64,000 bases of DNA, taken from positions 1-64,000 of the forward strand of contig JAJEFO010000104.1 in assembly GCA_022820365.1 (NCBI GenBank). Reading direction: 5' to 3'. The DNA is from Silicimonas sp. (GTDB lineage: Bacteria > Pseudomonadota > Alphaproteobacteria > Rhodobacterales > Rhodobacteraceae). This document shows, piece by piece, positions 36,030-45,566 of this stretch (position 1 is its first letter; every line of letters begins with the position of its first letter). The translations under genes were made by a program, and so were the position numbers. The notes under the pieces were generated by a model. The model made no database searches. It saw nothing but the letters and a program-made list of their open reading frames with translations, and was not told the origin of the DNA.

Positions 36030-36550
36030 CAACGGAGAACCGCCAACGCTCAGAGAGGTACGAACTCGCCGTTGAACGTCCGGTGGCAATCATTGCGACT
36101 GCGATGAGCATCATTCTTGGCGTTGCCCTGGCAATTGCCCTTGTCCTGAAGATCTACATGCTGATTCTCACCGACTACGTTTGCGAGGCAGATGGCGCGA
36201 CGCTCGGAAACCTCATACGCTGCACTGCGACGCTTGACCTAGTAGCGACATTTTTTGCGGCCGCCGCAACCATCAACGCGGCGACAATTCTCATTGTGCC
36301 GCGCATTGAATACTTCTCGCGGACGCTTGGGTTCGCCGCGGCGGCGGCATTTGTCGCGCTGATGGGCGCATACGTGGCTGGAGATTACGACTGGCGGATG
36401 ACCTTGGCGTCGACCGTGCTGTTTGCGATCGTCTTTTCGGCGATGTCATGGAGGCGATTGTGGAATTCGGTGCTTCCGTCCAGTGCACCGAAGGTCCCGC
36501 CAAGTCAAAGACCGGAATCTGGCAATGATCGTGCCGCGAATTCTTCGTGA
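36026..36550 (+). CDS. Small integral membrane protein, last gene of the operon
   Basis: The 174-residue protein has four hydrophobic helices: near residues 14-40 (VAIIATAMSIILGVALAIAL), 68-92, 96-118 and 128-143, with a loop containing two cysteines (YVCEADGATLGNLIRCTATL) after the first. Family and function are not recognised. Its start overlaps the fusion gene stop by four bases, so it belongs to the operon. A partner for the flotillin-like protein or a small channel is conceivable but unsupported. Confidence 0.75.
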   Translation: MTTENRQRSERYELAVERPVAIIATAMSIILGVALAIALVLKIYMLILTDYVCEADGATLGNLIRCTATLDLVATFFAAAATINAATILIVPRIEYFSRTLGFAAAAAFVALMGAYVAGDYDWRMTLASTVLFAIVFSAMSWRRLWNSVLPSSAPKVPPSQRPESGNDRAANSS

Positions 36551-36638
36551 TGTGGCACTTCAGGAAAGCTCTGCATCGACGCCCAATTGAGGCGTGCCTG
36601 CATCATTGGGTGAAATTCCGAAGTGCGGTTCAATCTCG

Positions 36639-36657
36639 CGCGACTCGACCGGTCGCG
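36639..36657. terminator. Hairpin between convergent genes
   Basis: CGCGAC (36639-36644) and GTCGCG (36652-36657) form a six-base-pair stem around a seven-base loop, in the 158-base gap where the long operon meets the leftward aminotransferase gene. There is no T-run; it is only a candidate. Confidence 0.3.
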
Positions 36658-36708
36658 TGCCTGCGCCAATTCTGCATCTGAGGCCGTGCGAGCCTGCTTC
36701 GCTGACGC

Positions 36709-37908
36709 TCATGCGCGTGCGGCGATCAGTTCTGATGCCTTCAGTGCGCCGCCTGGGTGGTGCGGGAGATCGACGGCCTTCAGGCCTGCCTCAATTGTAG
36801 CCAGGGCACCTAGAATCATCTGGGCGTTGACATGCCCCATATGGCCCAGCCGGAAGAAGTGGTGCCACTCAGGCGCGGTACTTGCCGCCATGCCGAGGCC
36901 GATTCCCAAAGTCAGCCCCGCCCGGTGTTCGCACCATTCCCTGAGCGCGGTCGCCTTCTCCGATCCAGTGCGCAGAGCGGTGACGGAATGTGATCGTATC
37001 GAACGGTCCGGCGCATTCACTTCCAGCGGGCCATCCTTTCCCCAATGGTCGAAGCTGGCCCAGACGGCTTCGGCAATGGCTGCGTGCCTTGCCCAGATGT
37101 TCTCGAGACCTTCCTCCTCGATCATCAATAGCGCTTCGCGCAGACCATAAAGATGGTGCGCAGGTGCCGTTCCAGCAAAAAACTGGTAGAAGATCTCAGG
37201 CGCGACGCGCGTGCGCCAGTCCCAATAGTAGGTGACGAGACCGGCACCGTTCCTGGCCTGGCTGGCCCTTTCGTTGAAAAACACGAAACCGAGCCCGGGC
37301 GGAGTCATCAGTCCCTTTTGAGAGCCTGCGACCATAACGTCCACTCCCCATGCATCCATCTCGAAGCGGTCGCATCCCAGGGACGCTATGCAATCGACCA
37401 TGAGAAGTGCCGGATGGCCAGCCTCGTCGATGGCAGAGCGTATGGCCTCAATGTCATTGCGAATGCCTGTCGACGTGTCCGTGTGGACGGCAAGGATGGC
37501 CTTGATTTCGTGATCGTGGTCCTTGCGAAGGCGGTCGACCAGTCGCTCAGGGTCGACTGCGCTGCGTTGCCCGAAGTCCAGAACTTCTGTTTCGACTCCC
37601 ATTCGCTGGGCCACTTCGGACCAGCCATGAGCAAATGTACCCGTGGCAAGCGCAACTGCGCGCTCGCCTGCGGACAACGTGTTTGAGATTGCCGCCTCCC
37701 AGGCTCCGTGACCGTTGGCAATGTAGATTGCCACGTCCTGCTGCGTGCGCGCGACCTGCTTCAGGCGATCGACAAGATCGGGCACCATGTTCACAAGTTC
37801 GCCCTCGTAGATGTTGGGCGCACTTCTGTGCATCGCCATCAATACCCGCTCCGGCATGACCGAAGGGCCGGGTATGGCAAGATAGGAAATGCCGCTGGAT
37901 AGGTTCAT
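36709..37908 (-). CDS. Alanine-glyoxylate aminotransferase family protein (AGXT/PucG-like)
   Basis: This 399-residue fold-type I PLP enzyme starts GISYLAIPGPSVMPERVLMAM. It has NGHGAWEAAISNTL near residue 63, LMVDCIASLGCDRFEMDAWG near residue 177 and the Schiff-base Lys in VMVAGSQKGLMTPPGLGFVF near residue 202. This is the pattern of AGXT, serine-glyoxylate and PucG-type (ureidoglycine) aminotransferases. It faces the catabolic operon end-to-end and could relate to nitrogen disposal or glyoxylate, but nothing fixes this. Start 37908 was chosen as the family-like N-terminus; the frame is open to 38142. Confidence 0.9.
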   Translation of the reverse strand: MNLSSGISYLAIPGPSVMPERVLMAMHRSAPNIYEGELVNMVPDLVDRLKQVARTQQDVAIYIANGHGAWEAAISNTLSAGERAVALATGTFAHGWSEVAQRMGVETEVLDFGQRSAVDPERLVDRLRKDHDHEIKAILAVHTDTSTGIRNDIEAIRSAIDEAGHPALLMVDCIASLGCDRFEMDAWGVDVMVAGSQKGLMTPPGLGFVFFNERASQARNGAGLVTYYWDWRTRVAPEIFYQFFAGTAPAHHLYGLREALLMIEEEGLENIWARHAAIAEAVWASFDHWGKDGPLEVNAPDRSIRSHSVTALRTGSEKATALREWCEHRAGLTLGIGLGMAASTAPEWHHFFRLGHMGHVNAQMILGALATIEAGLKAVDLPHHPGGALKASELIAARA

Positions 37909-38550
37909 GAAATTCGCTCCGGATTCTTGGCCGGACATATTCACATTCCGGTGCCGGAGACAATGCGTGTCGGGTGAGGAAGATGGATGGTCCCGGACTG
38001 CGCGCGTTGGCGCGAGGTGGCGCCAGACCCCGCCTGGAGTGCACAATCCCTGAGCCCGGACTGCACGATATCCTGCGAAGCCGGGCACACCCAATGCGAA
38101 CATGTCGAACGGTGCCAGTCGCGGACCATGTGCGAGTATCACGCAATGGGACGGAATTCACTTTTGTCCGTTGACGGCCAGGTCCTTGGAGAAACGCCCC
38201 TTGGGTGCCGCCCTCGGTGCTTCCGAGGACTCACGAAGCTGGGTGCGGCGGCGAGGTAGCACGCGAATGTCCCCTGGCCCACGCTTTCGCGCTCCAGAAG
38301 ACCACGGAAGGTATTCACGTTGCCTTTCCTGTCCAGGACAAGGATAGTCTCGTCGAACTTCTTCATGGTGTGCCTGGGGTCAGACGTCAGTCAGCAGGGC
38401 AACGAGGCCGGATGTCGGCCTCCAGAGACGTCCGCAAGCAGATTGAACCGCCGGGTTGCCAAGAAAATTCTGACCGGGCCAGATCCTGATCGGAGAAAAC
38501 GCCGCGCCAGCTTGTGCGCGCTGCATCGGCGGGCTAGCTAGTGCGGCGAG
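37909..38550. other. Gap between divergent genes, holding one small possible gene remnant
   Basis: The 640 bases between the aminotransferase and the exporter contain no gene of recognised family. A possible small minus-strand gene with a frameshift is listed separately (38158-38366). The remainder should hold promoters for both flanking genes; none was clear enough to report. Confidence 0.4.
38158..38366 (-). pseudogene. Small hypothetical gene, probably frameshifted
   Basis: From ATG 38366 the frame gives MKKFDETILVLDRKGNVNTF followed by RGLLERESVGQGTFACYLAA, which is protein-like. After that the sensible continuation (ESSEAPRAAPKGRFSKDLAV, then a stop at 38158-38160) lies in a neighbouring frame, while the original frame runs on in arginine/histidine-rich sequence to 38139. 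A single indel would explain this. No ribosome binding site is clear and the family is not recognised. Confidence 0.3.
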
Positions 38551-40362
38551 GTGGTCCGAGGAATTGAGGGCGTGAGCGAGAATTCCCAGACTTCTGCCGA
38601 CTGGTCCGGCCCGCACCGTGCGCATTCCAATCGTGAACTGATCGGGTGGGTGTGGCGCAACTACCTGAAGGGGCATTGGCCCAAGATTGCGGCTGCGCTT
38701 GTGCTGATGGCAATCGAGGGGTCCATGCTCGGCGCGCTCTCCTACATCGTGCAGCCAATGTTCGATCTGGTTTTCCTGGCCGGGAATCGGGCGGCGGTCT
38801 ATTGGGTGGCGGGCGTGATCGCCGGCATCTTCCTGATCAGGGCCGTGTCGGATTTCGGGCATCGGTTGCTCATGAACGGCGCCGGCCTTGCGGTTACGTC
38901 AAGCATGCAGCGTGACATGTTGGGTCATCTCCTGACGCTGGACAGCGCCTATTTCCAGTTCAATCCGCCAGGCACCCTGATCGAACGCGTTCGGGGAGAC
39001 ACGACTTTGGCCAACCAGATCTGGATGCAGGTTCTGGGCACCGCCTGGCGCGAGGTCGTGACCGTCATTGCACTGCTTGGTGTCGCGATTTCAGTGGATT
39101 GGCGCTGGACGCTCGTGGCCGTCGCCGGCGTGCCGATCCTAATTGGCCCGGTGCTCGGAATGCAGCGATACGTCCGGAAAAAGGCACTTGCAGCGCGCGA
39201 GTTCGCTGCGCGGCTTTCGACCCTGCTTGACGAGACGTTTCACGGCATGGACACGATCAAGCTGAACAACAGCGAGGCGTTCGAAGACGTACGCTTTGGT
39301 ACGGCTGTTGATCGCTACCTGGTTCAGGAAATGAAGACCCGGATCGGGCAGGCGGGCCTCCCCGCGACAACGGATGTGGTGGCAGCAATCGGCTTCGCGT
39401 GTGTCGTGATCTACGGCGGCAGCGAGATCATTGACGGTGACAAGACAGTTGGTCAGTTCATGTCATTCTTCACCGCGATGGCGCTCCTATTCGACCCGCT
39501 CCGTCGGCTCGCGAATGTCGCTGGCGCATGGCAGGCAACGCGCGCCAGCCTGGAACGAATTCGAAACGTGTTTCATGTGGCGCCTACTATTCATACGCCA
39601 GCTAGGCCCGATGCTTTGCCGGACGATCCCCGCGCGGCGGATATACGGTTTGAGCATGTGGCGGCATCCTATGGCCACGTCCCAGCGCTCACGGATGTGA
39701 CCTTTGTGGCCAAGGCTGGGAAAACGACTGCGCTTGTCGGAGCTTCCGGGGCTGGAAAGTCAACTCTTTTCAGTGTATTGACACGCCTTCTTGATGCCAG
39801 TGGCGGGGAAATAACGGTGGGAGGGATACCGACCACCAAGCTTGATCTCGCCAATCTGAGGCAGCTGTTTTCGGTGGTGACGCAAGACGCACCGATGTTC
39901 GATGAGAGCCTTCGCCACAATATCGTGCTCGCCACGCCTGACGTGACGGAGGAAAGCATTCTTGCGGCGGTTGATGCCGCGCACTTGAAGGACTTCGTCG
40001 CCGGATCACCCGAGGGGCTGGATACGCCGGCGGGCCCACGTGGCACGGGACTCTCAGGAGGGCAGCGGCAGAGGGTGGCAATCGCACGCGCACTTTTGCG
40101 CGATGCACCAATCCTCCTGCTGGATGAGGCGACCTCAGCCCTTGATGCGGAAAGCGAAGCCCATGTCCAGGAAGCCCTTGACCGGCTGGCTGCGGAGCGC
40201 ACGACGTTGGTGATTGCCCACCGCCTTTCGACCGTTCGAAACGCGGACAAGATAGTTGTCATGGACAAGGGCCAGGTCGTGGACGAGGGACGGCACGACG
40301 AGCTTCTTTCACGCGGCGGGTTGTACGCGAGATTGTACGAACTTCAGTTTAGCGAAGACTGA
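38551..40362 (+). CDS. ABC exporter, MsbA-like fused permease-ATPase
   Basis: The 603-residue protein has an N-terminal six-helix exporter domain (residues about 40-330, with SYIVQPMFDLVFLAGN near the first loop) and a C-terminal ATPase. The ATPase shows Walker A LVGASGAGKSTLFSVL near residue 398, signature GTGLSGGQRQRVAIARALL near residue 496, Walker B ILLLDEATSALDAESEA and switch His in VIAHRLSTVRNADK. The layout matches MsbA-type half-transporters that dimerise and export lipids or drugs. The start could be GTG 38551 or GTG 38572; neither has an ideal ribosome binding site. It is followed by a hairpin and convergent ilvC. Confidence 0.88.
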   Translation: MVRGIEGVSENSQTSADWSGPHRAHSNRELIGWVWRNYLKGHWPKIAAALVLMAIEGSMLGALSYIVQPMFDLVFLAGNRAAVYWVAGVIAGIFLIRAVSDFGHRLLMNGAGLAVTSSMQRDMLGHLLTLDSAYFQFNPPGTLIERVRGDTTLANQIWMQVLGTAWREVVTVIALLGVAISVDWRWTLVAVAGVPILIGPVLGMQRYVRKKALAAREFAARLSTLLDETFHGMDTIKLNNSEAFEDVRFGTAVDRYLVQEMKTRIGQAGLPATTDVVAAIGFACVVIYGGSEIIDGDKTVGQFMSFFTAMALLFDPLRRLANVAGAWQATRASLERIRNVFHVAPTIHTPARPDALPDDPRAADIRFEHVAASYGHVPALTDVTFVAKAGKTTALVGASGAGKSTLFSVLTRLLDASGGEITVGGIPTTKLDLANLRQLFSVVTQDAPMFDESLRHNIVLATPDVTEESILAAVDAAHLKDFVAGSPEGLDTPAGPRGTGLSGGQRQRVAIARALLRDAPILLLDEATSALDAESEAHVQEALDRLAAERTTLVIAHRLSTVRNADKIVVMDKGQVVDEGRHDELLSRGGLYARLYELQFSED

Positions 40363-40407
40363 CGCGACTTGAGTTCGATCAGTCCTCCGTTTCGGAAATG
40401 CCTGGCC

Positions 40408-40436
40408 TGCCTGGCCGGGAACTTTCCGGACAGGCA
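40408..40436. terminator. Hairpin between convergent exporter and ilvC genes
   Basis: TGCCTG-G-CCGG (40408-40418) pairs with CCGG-A-CAGGCA (40426-40436) around a seven-base loop, ten base pairs with one internal mismatch. It lies 46 bases after the exporter stop and 46 before the end of leftward ilvC, an ideal place for a two-way terminator. No long T-run follows on either strand. Confidence 0.5.
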
Positions 40437-40481
40437 TGGAACGCAACTGCAATTCGATTGACCTGCGCGCGCTGCGGTCTT

Positions 40482-41546
<1,065 letters not shown>

Positions 41547-41768
41547 CTAGCGCAGATTCCCGGGGATGCAAGTGACGGTGGCTGTGCGCACAGAGTTCAG
41601 AACATGCAAGGATTCAGGGCGTGTACGTCCTTAGCCGATGGCATGCAGTGATTGACAAATTCCCCTCTCTCTCAGTCCACGCATCTCTGAAATCGGGACC
41701 GTGGCATAGGGCGGGCGAACCGGCCCTTGGTTCCAAGGCTTCGCCACCGACGCAAACCGCGCGAAAAT

Positions 41769-42968
41769 TCAGCTCGCCAAGCCGGCCCGCATGATTGCGC
41801 TTCGCAGCGGTGCCCAGTCGCCTGCCAGCCGCAGTCCGGCAGAGCGGAGGAGCTGTCCTGCAGGCGTGCCGTCGCGACAGAGCCGATTGTAGAGGTCGAT
41901 GATCCTGGTGCGGGCCAATACATCCCGCCGCCGGAGTCGGGCAAAATTGCCGAGTTGCGTGGACGTTCCGAGTTCTCCTGGTGTATCGCGAGCAATCTTG
42001 AGCAGGCACCAAATGTCTGCAAGCGAGACGTTGAGGCCCTGTGCGCCGATGGGCGGCAGCACGTGCGCCGCCTCCGCAATGACCGCGACGCGCTGCGCGA
42101 CAAACCTGTGCGCTCTCTGGGTAATGACGGGCCACACTTGACGACCAGATATTGGGGAAAGTGGGCCCAGCACGTTGCACGAGCGCTCCGTGGCGGCTGC
42201 TCCAAGCACCGCATCGTCAAGTTTGGCGAGTCGCAGCACTTCAGGACCATCATGCATCCAAACCACTGCAGAGGTCGGGACGCCGTTCTGGTCTGGCAAT
42301 GGCACCAGAACGAAGGCTCCGCGCGACAGATACAGTTCGGTGGAAGTCGCCTTGTGCGGCAACGGGTGCGACACTGCAAAGGCCAAGGCCTTCTGTCCGT
42401 AGCGAGTGGTCTCGACTTCAATGCCCGCCGCCTCGCGCAGGGGCGACGCACTTCCATCGGCCGCGATGGCCAGCCTTGCACGGAGCCTCGAGCCGTCGGT
42501 CAGGCCAACAATCGCTTCGCTTTGGCGTGTAAGAAGCGAAGAGAAGCCGACGCCGAGCTTGAGATCGATGAGTGGGCTGGCTTCGGCCAAGTCGGCAAGC
42601 CTTCGTCGTGTCAGGGCGTTGGGGAGGTTCCATCCCAGAGCAGGAACGCCAAGGTCGGCGGCACGGAATGAGCGTTCAGTTTCGATCCTTGGCGGGTCAC
42701 CTTTGCAGTTTGCTACGCTAAGGACCTCAAGCGGCGTCGCGGCGTCATGCAGCGAATTCCAAATGCCTATCGCTTCCAATTGCTGCCGCGATGGCTCTAG
42801 CAATGCGGTGGAGCGCAGGTCGGCATTCCTGCCTGTGGGCGGCGGCACGGGGTCGGCAAGCGTTACCGAGAAACCGGCGTCCGCAAGGCCCAGGGCCGCC
42901 ACCAGTCCGGCAATTCCCCCGCCGGAAACGAATATGTCGGTCTTCTCCGCGCGCATGACAGAAACCAT
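41769..42968 (-). CDS. UbiH/UbiF-type FAD-dependent monooxygenase
   Basis: The 399-residue flavoprotein has the dinucleotide fold FVSGGGIAGLVAALGLADAG near residue 12, the middle ARLAIAADGSASPLREAAGI (DG motif) near residue 165 and the C-terminal FAD block AHVLPPIGAQGLNVSLADIW near residue 300. This is the ubiquinone-biosynthesis hydroxylase pattern; such enzymes hydroxylate the ubiquinone ring precursor. Which ring position it modifies cannot be told. GAGGGAG precedes the ATG at 42968. It follows the HAD gene (start 43651) on the same strand with a 41-base gap, so the two may be co-transcribed. Confidence 0.88.
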   Translation of the reverse strand: MVSVMRAEKTDIFVSGGGIAGLVAALGLADAGFSVTLADPVPPPTGRNADLRSTALLEPSRQQLEAIGIWNSLHDAATPLEVLSVANCKGDPPRIETERSFRAADLGVPALGWNLPNALTRRRLADLAEASPLIDLKLGVGFSSLLTRQSEAIVGLTDGSRLRARLAIAADGSASPLREAAGIEVETTRYGQKALAFAVSHPLPHKATSTELYLSRGAFVLVPLPDQNGVPTSAVVWMHDGPEVLRLAKLDDAVLGAAATERSCNVLGPLSPISGRQVWPVITQRAHRFVAQRVAVIAEAAHVLPPIGAQGLNVSLADIWCLLKIARDTPGELGTSTQLGNFARLRRRDVLARTRIIDLYNRLCRDGTPAGQLLRSAGLRLAGDWAPLRSAIMRAGLAS

Positions 42969-43009
42969 ATCTCCCTCTTCTAGTTTCTTGTAGATGGGCT
43001 CGGAATTCT

Positions 43010-43651
43010 TCAGACGAGGCTCTTGAGGAATCTGGCAAGATCGGACGCATGGTGCTGGACATGCGGGGCGACATCGGGTGTTCTTGCCACCAGGATCGTG
43101 CGCATGCCGAGCGCCTGGGGAGCGACGAGATTGCGTGCATCGTCTTCGAACATGGCCGCGCGTTCCGGCGCGAGACCGTCCCGGGCGATGATGGTATCGA
43201 AAGCGACACGTTCGGGTTTCGGAAAATAGTTTGCGTGCTCGATACCGTAAACGGCATTGAAGATACCCGACAGACCCCGTGCCTTGATGACCCGGCGGGC
43301 ATAGGGCTCCGAGCCGTTGGTATAGACGATTGCCCGCCCCGGAAGGGCATTGATCGCATCTGCAAGTTCAGGGTCTGGCTCCAAATGATCGAGAGAAATG
43401 TCGTGGACGTACTCGAGATACCCCTCGGGATCCACGTCGTGTTCACGCATGAGCCCGCAGAGGGTGGTGCCGAATCGGGACCAGTAGCGTTTTCGGATCT
43501 CATTTGCTGTCGCCCTGTCCACTCTCAGAGCATCGACGACCCAATCGGTCATCCTGACTTCAATCTGATCGAAGAGCCGCGCCTCGGGCGCGTATAGCGT
43601 GTTGTCGAGATCGAAGATCCAAGTGTCCACGTCTTTGAAGGCGGCAGTCAT
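43010..43651 (-). CDS. HAD-superfamily pyrimidine 5'-nucleotidase-like protein
   Basis: The 213-residue phosphatase carries HAD motif I WIFDLDNTLYAP near residue 13 (nucleophile Asp), motif II AIVYTNGSEPYARR near residue 106 (Thr/Asn in the TNG), and motifs III/IV with FPKPERVAF and AAMFEDDARNLVAPQALG. The YAPEARLFDQIE cap start is typical of the SDT1/pyrimidine-nucleotidase branch, which removes phosphate from UMP/CMP-like substrates. ATG 43651 was chosen over an open frame to 43669. It is a common small neighbour in alphaproteobacterial genomes. Confidence 0.88.
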   Translation of the reverse strand: MTAAFKDVDTWIFDLDNTLYAPEARLFDQIEVRMTDWVVDALRVDRATANEIRKRYWSRFGTTLCGLMREHDVDPEGYLEYVHDISLDHLEPDPELADAINALPGRAIVYTNGSEPYARRVIKARGLSGIFNAVYGIEHANYFPKPERVAFDTIIARDGLAPERAAMFEDDARNLVAPQALGMRTILVARTPDVAPHVQHHASDLARFLKSLV

Positions 43652-44025
43652 CTGTCCAACTCGCAGCAAGCCCCGTCTTCAAGGAGAGGTCGCCGACGCA
43701 CCCTGAATGGTGTTCGCCGATGCGCTGAATGCCGGAAAGACATTTCGCGCTTTTCGCGGACTATCCGCCGGAGCACAAGCGCTCCCCGCATGCATGATGT
43801 GGCGCGCAATTCAAATTTCGTCGTTGATGTTGTCGGCGCTATTGTTGGATGATGGCCAATATTCGTGCTGACCAACGCTGCGCTCGGTCGCAACTGGACC
43901 CGGAACGGGCAATGTGAAATCGGTCTCGGATCGGCTTTGCACACCGAATCGCTGGCCGTCGGCAGCCATGGCCCTGTCCTGCCGGCTGGCGGTCTGGGAT
44001 ACGCCGAAAGGGGAAGGGCGTCGCA
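43652..44025. other. Divergent intergenic region
   Basis: This 374-base gap separates the leftward nucleotidase gene from the rightward thiolase-like operon and should hold both promoters. No reading frame here looks coding on either strand, and no palindrome or promoter stood out enough to list. Confidence 0.4.
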
Positions 44026-45183
44026 GTGAATGTGCTTGTTGCAGGGGGCGCGATGACGCCGTTCAATCGCCGCAAGGACGGCAGTTCCTGGCGTGATTGG
44101 TGCCGCGATGCGTTCGTGGGAGCACTTGCCGACGCGGCGCTCGAGAAGTCCGCGATCGACGCGCTTGTCGTCGCTTCGGAGAGCGACTTCTTCACTCTGC
44201 AACTCAATCCGGCGAGCATGATTGCAGACACGATTGGACTTGTCGGCTGCCGGTCCTGCCGAGTTGAGGGAGGGGGTGCGTCCGGGCATCTGGCCGTTCA
44301 TGCGGGAATGGCGATGGTGCTTTCGGGGCAGGCGCGTCGGGTTGCCGTAGTCGGAGTCGAGGCCTCTGCGTCTCACCTTGACGGAAAGACTGTAGGAATC
44401 CTCCTCTCGCATTCCTTCGATTCTTGGACAGACGGATTCACCGGTGTCAGTTCAACTTCCATATATGCACTTTCGGCAATGGCATTCATGGAACGAACCA
44501 AGGCAACGGTGAATGACTTGGCAGCTGTCGCGGCCCGCAACAGGCAAAACGCGCGGGCGAACCCAAATGCACATCTGCCGCTGGACATCCGTGAAGAGGA
44601 TGTCGCCGTCTCCCCGGTCATATCCTCGCCATATCGCCGGCTTGATTGCTGTCCTCTAAGTGACGGAGCAGCCTGTGTAATCCTGTCCCGACCGGAGGAT
44701 CTTCCGAACACTGGCGTGGTGCGCGTTCGAATTTCTGGAACCGGCGCGGCCAGCGATCGGGCACGATTGGGCGACCGGGCTGACCCGGGTCGGTTTCGCG
44801 CCAAGGAAACCGCGGCAAAGCGAGCGCTCGCGGCGGCAGGAATCACGGCTGAGGCGATCGGAGTGGCCGAGGTCTACGACAGCTATTCGGGAGCCCAGTT
44901 GCAGGCTTTGGAGGCACTCGGTCTCACTCCCGATGTCGTGGCCGACGAGCGCGTCGGGAGGTTCGCAAGCTGTGGCGAGTTGCCCGTGAACCTGTCCGGT
45001 GGGCTGCTTGGCCAAGGAGCACCTGTCGGAGCTACCGGCGTCGCACAGGTGCTGGTGACGGCGCAGCAACTGCTTGGGTCGTTTCCGGGCCTGAACCCTC
45101 GATCGGGACCAAAATACGGGTTGGTTGATTCACATGGCGGCATTGCAACGACCTGCGCCGTCAGCGTACTGGAACTTCTGTGA
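44026..45183 (+). CDS. Thiolase-fold protein lacking the catalytic Cys and His, Ltp2-like aldolase candidate
   Basis: The 385-residue protein has the thiolase fold of the sterol-carrier/lipid-transfer group: VEGGGASGHLAVHAGMAMVL near residue 83, SDGAACVIL near residue 211, EVYDSYSGAQLQALEALG near residue 284 and GGLLGQGAPVGATG near residue 325. The nucleophile Cys of the GGCASG motif is replaced by Gly, and the His of GHPxGATG by Ala. Proteins of this kind that pair with a DUF35 protein (Ltp2 with ChsH2) act as retro-aldolases on side-chain hydroxyacyl-CoA, not as thiolases. The DUF35 partner follows with a four-base overlap, supporting this reading. GTG 44026 is the start; a weak GAAAGGGGAAGG lies upstream. 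Confidence 0.82.
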   Translation: MNVLVAGGAMTPFNRRKDGSSWRDWCRDAFVGALADAALEKSAIDALVVASESDFFTLQLNPASMIADTIGLVGCRSCRVEGGGASGHLAVHAGMAMVLSGQARRVAVVGVEASASHLDGKTVGILLSHSFDSWTDGFTGVSSTSIYALSAMAFMERTKATVNDLAAVAARNRQNARANPNAHLPLDIREEDVAVSPVISSPYRRLDCCPLSDGAACVILSRPEDLPNTGVVRVRISGTGAASDRARLGDRADPGRFRAKETAAKRALAAAGITAEAIGVAEVYDSYSGAQLQALEALGLTPDVVADERVGRFASCGELPVNLSGGLLGQGAPVGATGVAQVLVTAQQLLGSFPGLNPRSGPKYGLVDSHGGIATTCAVSVLELL

Positions 45184-45566
45184 CAAAGCACCGCCTGACA
45201 CTGGACCACAGCTTGCCGAAGGGCCGTCTCACTCCCTATTTCGAGGCACTTGCCCAAGGCAGGGCCCTGGCTGAATGCTGCAGTTCCTGCGGTCGCGTGC
45301 AATTTCCGCCCGGCGGCATTTGTGGGCGGTGCGACGCAGCGGAACTCGCATGGACCTCCCTTTCGGGCAATGCTGTCGTGATCCACAGGACTGACACTCC
45401 AGATCGGGCATTCGCGCTCGTTCGCTTCGAAGGTGCGAAGAACTCGGCAGTCGTCGCGATCGCCAATCCCGATGTCAGGTCCAGCTGGGGCAGACTGGTG
45501 ATTTCGCCTGCAAGCGCGCAAGGGCTGACCATTGAGCTGAATGACAAGGGGAACGAGCATGTTTGA
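45180..45566 (+). CDS. DUF35 zinc-ribbon/OB-fold protein
   Basis: The 128-residue protein has the DUF35 layout: an N-terminal helix (GRLTPYFEALAQGRALAECC), a rubredoxin-like zinc ribbon with C-x-x-C pairs in CSSCGRVQFPPGGICGRC (residues about 36-53), then an OB-fold. DUF35 proteins bind acyl-CoA and act as obligate partners of thiolase-fold enzymes. It overlaps the thiolase-like gene by four bases and the acyl-CoA ligase gene by eight, so the three are one operon and probably one pathway. Confidence 0.9.
   Translation: MTKHRLTLDHSLPKGRLTPYFEALAQGRALAECCSSCGRVQFPPGGICGRCDAAELAWTSLSGNAVVIHRTDTPDRAFALVRFEGAKNSAVVAIANPDVRSSWGRLVISPASAQGLTIELNDKGNEHV

Noticed and set aside
43648-44412. 254-codon minus-strand frame across the divergent gap into the thiolase-like gene
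   Set aside because: It overlaps conserved thiolase-fold sequence and shows no motif; the gap part alone is not coding-like.
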